Below, one piece after another: positions 29,444 through 38,537 of a stretch of 54,045 nt of DNA. Made by a program: the position numbers and the translations under genes. Every line of letters starts with the position of its first letter. Positions within the stretch are counted from its first letter, which is position 1. Under the pieces are notes generated by a model that saw only the letters and a program-made list of their open reading frames with translations, was not told the origin of the DNA and made no database searches. The stretch comes from Paracoccaceae bacterium. GTDB taxonomy: Bacteria > Pseudomonadota > Alphaproteobacteria > Rhodobacterales > Rhodobacteraceae. The stretch spans positions 1 to 54,045 of the forward strand of contig JAHRVG010000020.1 in NCBI GenBank assembly GCA_019090795.1, in the 5' to 3' direction.

Positions 29444-31102
29444 TTATGAATGCTCTTCGCGCGCAGTTTCAGCGAGCGCATCAGTATAGGCCGTAAGCGC
29501 ATCAATTTGATACAGCGCCCCGATCAAAATTGGCTCGTCTTCTATTTCAACCACCGGAATGAAATCCTGTTTAGTAATTTCGAATTTTGGAAAGGCGACC
29601 TCCAGCGTCGAGGGCTCGGTAACGTAAATGCCCTCTGCAATCATCAGCGCGCACGTTTGTTTGGTCTGCGCCACCAGCATATCATTGTCACGCATCAGGC
29701 CTTTGACCGGGATCATCGCCAGCAGATAGGCCTGCGGCCCCGCTGCCAGATGGATATTCCAACGCTCCAGTTGCTCCATGAAAAATGATCGAGCGACGAA
29801 TTTTCCGGCAATGGTGGTAGCGGCGGCAACGGCGATCATAACCGCCATGCCCAACTGCCAATCGCCAGTCATCTCGAACACAATCAGCGAGGTCGACAGC
29901 GGTGCGCCCAGAACCGCAGCTCCAATGGCCGCCATACCCGCCAGTGCATACAGCGTCTCACTGCCTGACACAGAAGGAAATATAGACGTGGCCACGCCGC
30001 CAAAGGCCAATCCGGTAAGCGCCCCCATCATCAGCGCAGGCGAAAACGCCCCGCCCCCCATGCGGCCCGCAAAAGTGATTGCCACAGCGAGAGCTTTGGT
30101 CAGCGCGAATACAATGGCAGTCGTCACAGCGATCTGCCCGGTCAACGCCAGAGTGGTGGTTTCATAGCCAACCCCAATAATATGAGGGAAATAAATCGCC
30201 AGCATGCCCAGCATCAGCCCCGAGATACCAGGGCGCACCCAGCGGGGAATGTGCAGGCGGGTTTGCACCGTGTCACCAATATCCGAGGCCCAGAATATCG
30301 CACGCATCAACCCCACGGATGTCAGGCCACACACCAGCCCCAACAGCACAAAAGCAGGCAGTTCGCGATAAAACTCCAATGAATGCGGCGGCAGGGTAAA
30401 CTCGGTAATATCACCAAATCCAAGACGGCTGATCAATGCACCAATCACGGCAGAAACCACAATGGGGCCAAACGCATGGGCCGCGTAATGGCGCAGGATC
30501 ACCTCCATAGCAAAGACAGTTCCGGCAATCGGCGCGTTAAAAGACGCGGCCACTGCGGAGGCCACGGCACACCCCAGCAGATCGCGCCCCGTTACTCCGT
30601 TAGCATCCATCATACGCGAAATCTTGCTGGAAATTAGCGCTGCAATATGCACCACCGGTCCCTCGCGCCCCGCCGAGCCCCCGGTTGACAGCGTGATAAA
30701 GGATGCCGCCGCCGATGCCAGCCCGGCCTTGCCCTCGACACGCCCCCCGTTCAATGCGGCCCCCTCAATCACATGCGCCACAGAACGGTTGCGACTGTCT
30801 AGGGTGAAGCGCTGCATGATCAGGCCAACCACCAGCCCCCCCAGCATTGGCACCCCCAGAACCCAATACCAGGGCAAATGGCTGAGCGCCGAGGCAAGAT
30901 GCAGCTCGTCACTACCGTAAATCCATTCCTGCACGCCATAAATACCGATACGAAACCCGACAGTGGCAAAACCCGCAAGTGTGCCAATAACCAACGCTGC
31001 AATCCAGAAACGCAACTGGCTTGGCCCATGGTGGCGCAGGGAGTGCAGGGGGGCAAGGCTCCAGAGTGCCGATTGGCGTAAGGGGCTGGGATCAGGCATC
31101 AT
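29444..31102 (-). CDS. ClC-family chloride channel/antiporter with degenerate C-terminal CBS region
   Basis: A 552-residue membrane protein. The ClC core (about residues 25-430) carries the selectivity loop GGSAGREGPVV, with the gating glutamate in GREGP, and GGGAFSPAL. The C-terminal 110 residues resemble CBS domains but are short and lack a clear nucleotide-binding motif. With the gating glutamate present, a Cl-/H+ antiporter is as likely as a channel. It may help acid resistance or charge balance. The double start MMPDPS has a weak ribosome-binding site. It is divergent from the dehydrogenase gene. Confidence 0.92.
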   Translation of the reverse strand: MMPDPSPLRQSALWSLAPLHSLRHHGPSQLRFWIAALVIGTLAGFATVGFRIGIYGVQEWIYGSDELHLASALSHLPWYWVLGVPMLGGLVVGLIMQRFTLDSRNRSVAHVIEGAALNGGRVEGKAGLASAAASFITLSTGGSAGREGPVVHIAALISSKISRMMDANGVTGRDLLGCAVASAVAASFNAPIAGTVFAMEVILRHYAAHAFGPIVVSAVIGALISRLGFGDITEFTLPPHSLEFYRELPAFVLLGLVCGLTSVGLMRAIFWASDIGDTVQTRLHIPRWVRPGISGLMLGMLAIYFPHIIGVGYETTTLALTGQIAVTTAIVFALTKALAVAITFAGRMGGGAFSPALMMGALTGLAFGGVATSIFPSVSGSETLYALAGMAAIGAAVLGAPLSTSLIVFEMTGDWQLGMAVMIAVAAATTIAGKFVARSFFMEQLERWNIHLAAGPQAYLLAMIPVKGLMRDNDMLVAQTKQTCALMIAEGIYVTEPSTLEVAFPKFEITKQDFIPVVEIEDEPILIGALYQIDALTAYTDALAETAREEHS

Positions 31103-31181
31103 CGGGTGGGGTTTTTCCTGTCTTTTGGGCTATCGCTTCGCACCCTTGTTTCTTAATGTGATGGAAATCAGGGAGACCATC

Positions 31182-32558
31182 ATGAGCAATAATGCGCTAG
31201 CCATCACCGAATTGAAAGCCCTGCTGGGCGATCGTCTCAGTACTTCGCCTTCTATAATTGATCTGCACGCCCATGACGAGGCCCATTCACCGGCGGCCCC
31301 CCCCGATGCGGTGGCATTCCCCGAAAATACAGCCGAGGTTTCCGAGATTGCCAAGATTTGCCATAAACACGGTTGCCCGATTGTACCTTGGGGTGTGGGA
31401 ACCTCGCTAGAGGGTCACGCGCTGGCAATTCAGGGCGGGATCACAGTGGATTTTGCCAATATGAACAAAATCTTGCAGGTCTATGACGAAGATTTGAATG
31501 TGGTGGTTCAACCCGGTGTCACCCGCGAGCAGCTGAACACAGATTTGCGTGCCACCGGCCTGTTTTTCCCGATTGATCCAGGTGCTAACGCCACGATTGG
31601 TGGCATGACTGCAACGCGGGCCTCGGGCACCACTGCCGTGCGTTATGGCACCATGAAAGACAATGTATTGGCGCTTGAGGTAGTATTGGCCGACGGGCGA
31701 ATTATCCGTACTGGCACACGGGCCAAGAAATCCTCTACCGGTTACGATCTGACGCGCCTTATGGTGGGATCCGAGGGAACCCTTGGCCTGATCACAGAAA
31801 TCACCCTGCGCCTGCAAGGCCAGCCAGAGGCCACGGCGGCCGCCGTGTGTGAGTTTGAGGATGCCAACAGCGCCGTGAGCGCAGTAATATCGGCCGTACA
31901 AATCGGCATCCCGATGGCGCGGATGGAATTTGTTGACGCAGTCTCGATCAAGGCGATCAACGATTATTCCAACATGGATATGAAAGAATGCCCGCACTTG
32001 TTCATGGAATTCCACGGCACCGAAAACGCCGTAAAAGAACAATCAGAACAGATGGCAGAAATCGCCGCAGAATTTGGTGGTGGCGGTTTCCAGTGGTCAA
32101 CCAAAACCGAGGAACGCAACACGCTCTGGAAGGCGCGCCACACAGCCTATCACGCGATGAAAGCCACCAAACCGGGGGCGTTAGGGATCACTACGGATGT
32201 TTGTGTGCCGATTTCCAATCTTGCGCAGGCTATTGATGACAGCATCGAGGACATCGCCGCCCAAGGCCTGACCCCGTTCATTCTGGGCCATGTGGGGGAT
32301 GGCAACTATCACGCCGCCCTTTTGATTGACCCAAACGACCCCGAAGGTATGAAAACCGCCGTTGGCATTGCCCATAGAATGAACCAACGCGCGCTGGCTG
32401 TTGGCGGCACCGTAAGTGGTGAACACGGGATTGGCACAGGCAAGATGAAATACATGACCGAGGAACACGGTGATGCGTGGAGTGTAATGGCGGACATCAA
32501 ACGGGCACTGGACCCAGACAACATCCTCAATCCGGGCAAGATGGTGCAGGTAAACTAG
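31182..32558 (+). CDS. FAD-linked D-2-hydroxyacid dehydrogenase (D-lactate/glycolate type)
   Basis: A 458-residue flavoprotein. The FAD-binding domain occupies about residues 40-215, with PWGVGTSLEGHALA, the pyrophosphate loop GANATIGGMTATRASGT, and GSEGTLGLITEI. The C-terminal cap domain follows, with GHVGDGNYHAALL and the ending SGEHGIGTGK then DPDNILNPGKM. These are typical of cytochrome-linked D-lactate dehydrogenase and the GlcD family. The start at 31182 follows AGGGAG by seven bases; the upstream frame lies inside the ClC gene and is not used. A single-subunit enzyme is likely since glcE and glcF are absent. Confidence 0.9.
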   Translation: MSNNALAITELKALLGDRLSTSPSIIDLHAHDEAHSPAAPPDAVAFPENTAEVSEIAKICHKHGCPIVPWGVGTSLEGHALAIQGGITVDFANMNKILQVYDEDLNVVVQPGVTREQLNTDLRATGLFFPIDPGANATIGGMTATRASGTTAVRYGTMKDNVLALEVVLADGRIIRTGTRAKKSSTGYDLTRLMVGSEGTLGLITEITLRLQGQPEATAAAVCEFEDANSAVSAVISAVQIGIPMARMEFVDAVSIKAINDYSNMDMKECPHLFMEFHGTENAVKEQSEQMAEIAAEFGGGGFQWSTKTEERNTLWKARHTAYHAMKATKPGALGITTDVCVPISNLAQAIDDSIEDIAAQGLTPFILGHVGDGNYHAALLIDPNDPEGMKTAVGIAHRMNQRALAVGGTVSGEHGIGTGKMKYMTEEHGDAWSVMADIKRALDPDNILNPGKMVQVN

Positions 32559-32639
32559 CGTGGCCAAGCTGCAAACGGCCCGCAGATAGGGAAAAACCGA
32601 TAAAAATACGCCTGAAAATGCGGCTTCGGGAATACCCTC

Positions 32640-33818
32640 TCACATTAGATCAGGCAGGTCACAAAGGGCTGCATCATCCAACTGACAGCACAAACGCTCG
32701 GATTTTTTACCGTAGGGTGCACCAAGGCATTGCACGCCTTTGGGGCGCTCCTCCAGAGGTGTGGAAAACTGCGCCGCCTTTTCCCCGATACTGCTGCGCG
32801 ACAGGCGGTTGAGATGGGACACACGCGCTTCCACCCCCCGAAAAGACAGCTTACGCGGCTTAAGATGCACGCCCTTAAAGGGCACTGCTGCTAGCGCATT
32901 CAGGGATGTTTTTCCTTTGGAGACATAGAAATAAGCCTTGCCAAGTAACCCATAATCCGCACCCAGCGATTTGCTGTCTTTCTCGGCCCCGCCGATGAAC
33001 AGCAGATTGCCCATGGAATAGAATATCGCTGCCGCCTTTTTGGGCAGCACCTCGACACCGCGCACCACATGCGGGTGATGGCCGATCACAAGGTTCACAC
33101 CGGCCTCCTGCACCGCACGCTGGAACAGCGCCTTTTGGCCCCAATCAATGTTCAGTGCATTTTCAACACCAAAATGGAACGACATGATCTTGATCTCGGC
33201 CTGCACGGCCTTCATCGCATCAAGTGCTGCCTGGTAATGTTCGGGAACGCTCAGATAGGCCACTCCGATGCGCGAGTCGGTTGGGCTGAAACCGCCGGAA
33301 CCGAAACTCAACGCGCTTAGGGCAACACGCACGCCCTTGATTGTGATCACACGCGGCGCAAAGGCAGCCTCGCCCACGCCGACACCGGCAAACAGCAAGC
33401 CCGCGCGGCGACTGGATTCCGTTTCAAAAAATTCCAGCGTATCACGCATCCCTAAAAAACTGTGATCAGCAGCGTGGTTATTCGCCAGTGAGAAAGCATT
33501 CACACCAAGATCCATCAGATGGCGAAAATTATCCGGATGGCTTTGGAAAACAAAGGTTTTAGGCACTATTGGCAGGCCACGGCGCGCGCTGACTACAGTT
33601 TCCACATTGACAAAATTCACATCACCATCCCAGGAATCCCGCAATTGGGCAGTGGCCTCCGCGATCGGGAAGCTGCCAAATTTCCGGATCATTTTGGCCG
33701 AGGGTTTTTGGCGTGAACGGGAAAAATTAACGTCACCACCAAAGGTGATCACGATTTCCTGCGCCGCTACTGGCAGCCCCAGTAGCAAGGCAAAACAAAG
33801 CGCCAGCCCCAGCCTCAT
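32640..33818 (-). CDS. CapA-family secreted protein, second copy
   Basis: A 392-residue protein with a signal peptide (residues 1-19, cleavage after VAAQ). The CapA/PGA_cap fold motifs are present: ITFGGDVNFSRS, FVNVETVV, FSLANNHAADH, IMSFHFGVEN, VIGHHPHVVRGVE and IFYSMGNLLF. CapA proteins have a metallophosphatase-like barrel and support poly-gamma-glutamate or capsule-type polymers. The C-terminal tail has four cysteines (VQCLGAPYG, LCCQ, ALCD). Its ATG overlaps the first CapA stop by four bases. It is the last gene of the minus-strand envelope operon. Confidence 0.88.
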   Translation of the reverse strand: MRLGLALCFALLLGLPVAAQEIVITFGGDVNFSRSRQKPSAKMIRKFGSFPIAEATAQLRDSWDGDVNFVNVETVVSARRGLPIVPKTFVFQSHPDNFRHLMDLGVNAFSLANNHAADHSFLGMRDTLEFFETESSRRAGLLFAGVGVGEAAFAPRVITIKGVRVALSALSFGSGGFSPTDSRIGVAYLSVPEHYQAALDAMKAVQAEIKIMSFHFGVENALNIDWGQKALFQRAVQEAGVNLVIGHHPHVVRGVEVLPKKAAAIFYSMGNLLFIGGAEKDSKSLGADYGLLGKAYFYVSKGKTSLNALAAVPFKGVHLKPRKLSFRGVEARVSHLNRLSRSSIGEKAAQFSTPLEERPKGVQCLGAPYGKKSERLCCQLDDAALCDLPDLM

Positions 33819-35059
33819 TGCAGCAATCCCCCGCCAATATCGGAATTCTGTTGCCTGCAGCTTTCCAACTGCCAGCCCTCAAAATCCCACATCGCCCCCG
33901 AAGGCAGCAAACGACGCGCCGCATTCAACGCAGCCGCAGCCTGCCCGCTGCGTCCCGTGTGGTTCATCGACAACCGCACACCCTGGGCGGTATAGTCCAT
34001 CCAAAGCGGTAGCCAAGTCGCCTGATCCACCACCAGCTTGGCCCCAATATCACGCCCCAAATCGCCGCTCGGGCGTGGGGCACATAGATCAATCCAGGCC
34101 AGAATACTGGAACGCCGAGCCTGACGCCTCTGGCCAGACACGAAATTACCGCTGGAATAAATCGCAAGGCTCGCACCGCCCCCCGCGTTTGGCAAGGTCT
34201 CCCATGGCTGTAAAACATGCGGGTGGGTGCCGACAATCGCCGTTGCCCCCGCCCCCGCCAAGGCCCGCGCCAACGCCTTTTGGCGTGTGTTCGGGCTGGC
34301 GGTATATTCGATCCCCCAATGGGGCGTGACAAAAATCGCTGCGATATCAATACGACCAGCCAGCCTGCGCACAGTCGCAAGCAGTTCTTCCTGATCCGCA
34401 TAACACAGCAACACCTGCCGCTTGGGGTCCGGCACGCCATTGGTGGAAAAGCTACAGGCAATCCACGCAATCCGGCCCATTTTGGTGGGCGTATAGGCAA
34501 CAAAATCCCGCGTCGCGCCTGCCTTGATGGTTCCGCTAAACAGCAGACCGCGCTGTGTCAGCGCCGCATCCGTCAACTCGCGCCCGACCGAACCGCGATC
34601 CATAGCGTGATTGTTCGCCGTTGAAACAATGTCGATGCCCGATGTTTTCAGATTATCCAGAACCATGCTGTGATAATTGAACATGGGAAAAGAGGTGTAG
34701 ACCCGATTGTCAAACCGTGGCCCCGGATCAGGACTGGCGCGAAAACTGCGGGTTGTGCCCGCAGCAACAGGTCCTTCAAGATTGGCATAGGAAACATCCG
34801 CCTTTAAGAAAACCGGATCAAGTGCCCCCCAAAGCGCGCCAAAACCTTGCGCATGGGCATAGCCTTCACGTTGCAAACGGCCATGCAGCAGCACATCCCC
34901 GACCGCCGCAATACTGGTGCGATGCGGCCCCAAACATTGGTTCAGCGGCGTCACAGCAGGGCGTGGTGCCAGTTCGCAGGTATTGGAGCGCGCAAGGGCT
35001 GCACCAGAGCACAGCAACAGAGCCAGCCCGAAAATCAGTGGCTGTAGCCCTGCCCTCAT
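33815..35059 (-). CDS. CapA-family secreted protein, first copy
   Basis: A 414-residue protein with a signal peptide (cleavage near ALARSN). The CapA motifs are complete: IAAVGDVLLHGR, YANLEGPV, IVSTANNHAMDR, FVTPHWGIEYT, IVGTHPHVLQPWE and IYSSGNFVSG. The same fold as the next gene but divergent in sequence, so the pair is probably not a recent duplication. ATG at 35059 is chosen; a TTG at 35065 is an alternative that would overlap the upstream stop by four bases. It lies two bases after the L,D-transpeptidase gene, which points to a shared wall or polymer-related task. Confidence 0.88.
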   Translation of the reverse strand: MRAGLQPLIFGLALLLCSGAALARSNTCELAPRPAVTPLNQCLGPHRTSIAAVGDVLLHGRLQREGYAHAQGFGALWGALDPVFLKADVSYANLEGPVAAGTTRSFRASPDPGPRFDNRVYTSFPMFNYHSMVLDNLKTSGIDIVSTANNHAMDRGSVGRELTDAALTQRGLLFSGTIKAGATRDFVAYTPTKMGRIAWIACSFSTNGVPDPKRQVLLCYADQEELLATVRRLAGRIDIAAIFVTPHWGIEYTASPNTRQKALARALAGAGATAIVGTHPHVLQPWETLPNAGGGASLAIYSSGNFVSGQRRQARRSSILAWIDLCAPRPSGDLGRDIGAKLVVDQATWLPLWMDYTAQGVRLSMNHTGRSGQAAAALNAARRLLPSGAMWDFEGWQLESCRQQNSDIGGGLLQ

Positions 35060-35061
35060 GC

Positions 35062-35958
35062 TCAAAGATCATCCCGAAAAAACACAAACAACGAGGTATA
35101 GCCCGCTTTGGACAGGCGTTGGGAACCCTGCGCGGTTAGATCACCAACATTCCCTGCAGGTGCCGAATACAGAAAACTACCGTCGCGTACATAGCCATAG
35201 CGGGCCGAATAGCCAGCCTTTGGTGTCGATTTGAAATAGCGTGGCACCTGCCCCCAATAGGGTGACTTCTCGCCCTTTGCATTATCTGGATGGAACATAT
35301 CCCAGACCAGTTGCGAATTATTCTGGGTCATGCGGATACAGCCATGGCTGTCGGCACGCCCAAGGCGGCGATACAGCCCTTGCGTAGTGCCATGCATGGC
35401 GATCCCAGACGCGCGCCCACTGGAATAATGTAGGTCAATATAGATCGAGTTGTACATCCCCCGAGATCCCCAGCCGGGCCGGTGCCGCGTGCGCCGGTCA
35501 TCCATGTTGAAAATCCCCACGGGTGTCGGGCCAGAGCGGCGATCTCCGGGGTAAGCCCGCCCGGTTGAAACCGGCCAAGAATAGGGAGGTGTTTCACCGC
35601 TCTCCAAGCCATTCTTATCCCAATATTTCTGGTCCCAAACCGCCAGCTCCCAGCCCTTGGGATCACTGGGACTGCGTTCCAGCACCCACATTTTCTGCGC
35701 GCCATTGCCACGAATTGCGGTGTTAACATAAATCACATGCGAATAGGCCGCATCTATCTTGGAGGGTGGGTGGAACGCCATGTTCACGGGCAGGGCCCCC
35801 GGTGCGGCCAATCCTTCCAGATAGGTAATGCCGTAGCTATGGTCCGGCACGGTCGTTTTTGTCATGGTGGCGCCCGCGCCTGTCGCCATGGCAGACAGGC
35901 AAAAAGCACCGCCAGCGGCCAGAAATCTTCGACGGTTTAAAAAACAGCTATCCCTCAT
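35062..35958 (-). CDS. Tat-exported L,D-transpeptidase (YkuD domain)
   Basis: A 298-residue enzyme with a Tat-like signal (NRRRFLAAGGAFCLSAMATG, cleavage near residue 32). The YkuD catalytic motif SHGCIRM is in GRADSHGCIRMTQN, preceded by the substrate-side histidine in GIAMHGTTQGL. L,D-transpeptidases make 3-3 peptidoglycan cross-links or tether proteins to the wall. The ATG at 35958 is preceded by a GGGGGG-type site; an earlier in-frame start at 35991 would bury the Tat motif. It lies in the envelope operon 109 bases downstream of the small membrane gene and two bases before the first CapA gene. Confidence 0.92.
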   Translation of the reverse strand: MRDSCFLNRRRFLAAGGAFCLSAMATGAGATMTKTTVPDHSYGITYLEGLAAPGALPVNMAFHPPSKIDAAYSHVIYVNTAIRGNGAQKMWVLERSPSDPKGWELAVWDQKYWDKNGLESGETPPYSWPVSTGRAYPGDRRSGPTPVGIFNMDDRRTRHRPGWGSRGMYNSIYIDLHYSSGRASGIAMHGTTQGLYRRLGRADSHGCIRMTQNNSQLVWDMFHPDNAKGEKSPYWGQVPRYFKSTPKAGYSARYGYVRDGSFLYSAPAGNVGDLTAQGSQRLSKAGYTSLFVFFRDDL

Positions 35959-36066
35959 AATCCCCCCAAGAGGTCGTAACAAACCAATCATTCAATTCCC
36001 TTACTATTACCCCTAAGGTGTATTATTCCAAGCAATATCTCCCTAAAACGTGCAGATCTGGCCCTG

Positions 36067-36297
36067 CTACACCCCCAGAATGCTGTGCAACCATTGGCGC
36101 AATGCACCAAACCAATCGCCAAATCCCAAACGGATTTTCAACTGGTCCGCCCAATCCACCGCAGCAATCAGCCAATCATCGAACTGCGCAATATCCGGCA
36201 TCCCAAACACCCAATCCAGCAAACGCCCGCCACTGATCAGATAACATGCCAGCAGCGCGACCCAGAGGGTGATTGAAAAGGCACGGATTTCCCCCAT
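36067..36297 (-). CDS. Small membrane protein following the MBOAT gene
   Basis: A 76-residue protein with one clear membrane helix (about residues 8-26, SITLWVALLACYLISGG) and a tryptophan-rich amphipathic C-terminal half (DWLIAAVDWADQL, GDWFGALRQWLHSILG). AGGAG lies eight bases before the ATG and the gene starts ten bases after the MBOAT stop, so it is probably co-expressed with that enzyme. MBOAT systems often have a small accessory membrane protein, but no specific family is recognised. The tryptophan spacing suggests interface binding. Confidence 0.68.
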   Translation of the reverse strand: MGEIRAFSITLWVALLACYLISGGRLLDWVFGMPDIAQFDDWLIAAVDWADQLKIRLGFGDWFGALRQWLHSILGV

Positions 36298-36307
36298 GTT
36301 TCTGCTC

Positions 36308-37714
36308 CTAGAACTGGAAATAGATGAAAGGGGCCACGCCCTCTTGCGCGGCTGCGAATAGGGCAAAACAAATCAGCGACAGCACAATGGCCTGAAGCGT
36401 TGCAGGCAATGTGGCCATCCCCTGCCCCAGCTTTTCCCCAAATGACACCGGCAGCCAGTTCAAGGCCATACCCGCCACCAGCAGGGCGAAAACTGTTGGC
36501 GTCAGGGCCGTTGGCGCATAGGATTCCCAGCGGCCAAAGGCGGCGAGATATTCCACTGTAACGCCAATTGAACTGGCCCGAAAAGGTATCCACAACAGCA
36601 AAACCACCCCCAGGACCAACGCAATCCGGATCAGTTGTGGCGGCTTGACCCCGATGCCCCGCATTACCCGTTCTGCAACCAAGGCGGCCCCGTGCAAGCA
36701 GCCCCACAGGATAAAATTCCACCCTGCGCCATGCCATAATCCGGCCAGTGTCATGGTCAGCAGCAAAATCCCCGCCGTGCGCCGGGTAGAACCATAAGAA
36801 CCGCCAAGCGGCACATAAAGGTAATCGCGAATCCAGCTCGACAGCGAAATATGCCAGCGCTGCCAGAAATCACGCAGGCTGTCAGCGCGGTACGGTTGGC
36901 GAAAATTGGCAGGAAAGTGAAACCCCAACAGCAAGGCAACACCGATGGCAATATCCGAATAACCGGAAAAATCGCAGTAGATTTGCACCGCATACCCCAA
37001 CAACCCGATGCCTGCCGTCAGGGCATTCTGGCCCTCGGGCAACAAGAATACCGGATCCACCAGCAGCACCGAAAGGTAATTGGCAATCACCATCTTTTTC
37101 AGCAATCCAGTGGAAATCAGCACCACCGCACGGGCGCGCATATTCGCATCCGGCACCGTGATTTGGCCAATCTGCGGCAAAAACACCGAGGCCCGCACAA
37201 TCGGCCCCGCCACGAGCTGGGGAAAAAAGGAAATATACAGGAAAACATCCACCGGATCGCGGCGCGCGTCTACGTCACCGCGCAAAACATCCACGATATA
37301 GGAAATCGCCTGAAACACATAAAAGGACAGGCCCACAGGCAGCAGGATTTCCAGCCATTGCCAGTCGCGCGACAGGTTTGCCGCCTCTAGCAATTGTTGT
37401 AATGACAGGGCGAAAAAGTTGAAATACTTGAAAATCCCAAGGGTTCCCAGCAAGGCCGCGATTGAGACCACAAGAACGATTTTCTTTATGCCTGCCCCGT
37501 AACGTGCCGTTGGTCCAACCATCCGCCCCGCGCCATAAGCAATCAGCGACACCCCCCCCATCAAGGCCAGAAACCGCAAATCCCAAGCACCGTAAAAAAC
37601 GTAGGAGGCCGCCAACAGGATCAAGTTACGGCTGTACACCCCCGGACGCAGCACCCAGACAAACGACATCACTACACAGAAAAACAGGATGAACTCGACC
37701 GTAGGAAACAGCAT
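36308..37714 (-). CDS. MBOAT-family O-acyltransferase (AlgI/PatA-like)
   Basis: A 468-residue inner membrane enzyme with about 11-12 helices. The two MBOAT histidines are present: H288 in DFWQRWHISLSSW and the catalytic H328 in AGLWHGAGWNF. The flanking CDFSGYSDIAIG and FPANFRQPY segments are typical of the AlgI/PatA/DltB branch, which moves acyl groups from the cytoplasm to a periplasmic carbohydrate or wall polymer. ATG directly abuts the stop of the upstream SGNH gene. Together with two SGNH proteins it resembles PatA/PatB-type O-acetylation systems. Confidence 0.92.
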   Translation of the reverse strand: MLFPTVEFILFFCVVMSFVWVLRPGVYSRNLILLAASYVFYGAWDLRFLALMGGVSLIAYGAGRMVGPTARYGAGIKKIVLVVSIAALLGTLGIFKYFNFFALSLQQLLEAANLSRDWQWLEILLPVGLSFYVFQAISYIVDVLRGDVDARRDPVDVFLYISFFPQLVAGPIVRASVFLPQIGQITVPDANMRARAVVLISTGLLKKMVIANYLSVLLVDPVFLLPEGQNALTAGIGLLGYAVQIYCDFSGYSDIAIGVALLLGFHFPANFRQPYRADSLRDFWQRWHISLSSWIRDYLYVPLGGSYGSTRRTAGILLLTMTLAGLWHGAGWNFILWGCLHGAALVAERVMRGIGVKPPQLIRIALVLGVVLLLWIPFRASSIGVTVEYLAAFGRWESYAPTALTPTVFALLVAGMALNWLPVSFGEKLGQGMATLPATLQAIVLSLICFALFAAAQEGVAPFIYFQF

Positions 37715-38536
37715 CTATTGCAGCAAGCCTGCGAACTTGCTGACCTGTTCAGGCGACAGCGAAGGAATATCCTGCTTCATCCGGTCCAGCAACTGATCCA
37801 TCATCAAGGCATAGCCAGCGCCGGTAAAATGCGACCCGTCAGCTGTGCGGATGCGCAGGTTACGCCCTTCATAATTGATGGTTTTAACAAACGCCCCCCC
37901 TGGCCCCGACGCAATTTCCGTCAGCGGAATATAAGTGCCCCGGCTGGCCTCGACTGTCTGTTTGAACACGGGGTTAATCATGGTTAGGTGGTTATTGAGG
38001 TTTTTGTGGGAATCCGGTGCAGGCCCCAGCCAGTAAACCACCGCCCCCACATCAGCCGCAACCTTGAGGATTTCGCTCACTTGCGCAGCATAGGCCTCTG
38101 CCCAAGATTGCGAGCCATACCTTACGTTGCCCGTTGGTTTGATAATCGTCTGCATATCGTTGGCACCGAAATGGGCCACAATGATATCTGGTTTTTGGCT
38201 TTGGGCAATGGTTCTGAAATTGGCTGGCCAGTTGTAGAAATCCCCGCGCGCCAATCCGGTCGAGACCTTGCCACGATTAGTGACCACCCCCGACAGCCCG
38301 CGCTGTTTTACCCGTTGGTCCAGAAATATCCCAAAGCCCTGCCCCAGTGAATCCCCAATGACCAGAATGCGCGCCGGATCATCTGGGCTGAAATTGCGCA
38401 GGGAATACTTGGGCAACTGCGGGGCGCCCTTTACCGCCTTTTTGCCAAAATCGATCCCCAGATCCTGAGCACCAGAAGTGTTGATCCCGCCACAGGCGCT
38501 CAACACTACGGCCAATGCAGCCAGCGATATTTTCAT
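37715..38536 (-). CDS. SGNH/GDSL hydrolase lipoprotein
   Basis: A 273-residue protein with a lipoprotein signal (MKISLAALAVVLSACGG; lipobox LSAC, C15). The SGNH blocks are GDSLGQG (catalytic serine, near residue 65), HFGANDMQ (block III) and DGSHFTGAG (catalytic Asp-His). It is probably anchored to a membrane face in the periplasm, where it could transfer or remove acyl groups delivered by the MBOAT enzyme. The start at 38536 lies immediately after the stop of the other SGNH gene; an earlier start at 38554 would push the lipobox inwards. Confidence 0.88.
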   Translation of the reverse strand: MKISLAALAVVLSACGGINTSGAQDLGIDFGKKAVKGAPQLPKYSLRNFSPDDPARILVIGDSLGQGFGIFLDQRVKQRGLSGVVTNRGKVSTGLARGDFYNWPANFRTIAQSQKPDIIVAHFGANDMQTIIKPTGNVRYGSQSWAEAYAAQVSEILKVAADVGAVVYWLGPAPDSHKNLNNHLTMINPVFKQTVEASRGTYIPLTEIASGPGGAFVKTINYEGRNLRIRTADGSHFTGAGYALMMDQLLDRMKQDIPSLSPEQVSKFAGLLQ

Positions 38537-38537
38537 T

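Noticed and set aside
29444-32558. Upstream extension of the FAD dehydrogenase frame into the ClC gene (from 30963)
   Set aside because: The extra residues are antisense to ClC, and a strong ribosome-binding site marks the start at 31182.
32559-32639. Terminator between the dehydrogenase and the second CapA gene
   Set aside because: The 81-base convergent gap shows no stable hairpin with a T-run on either strand.
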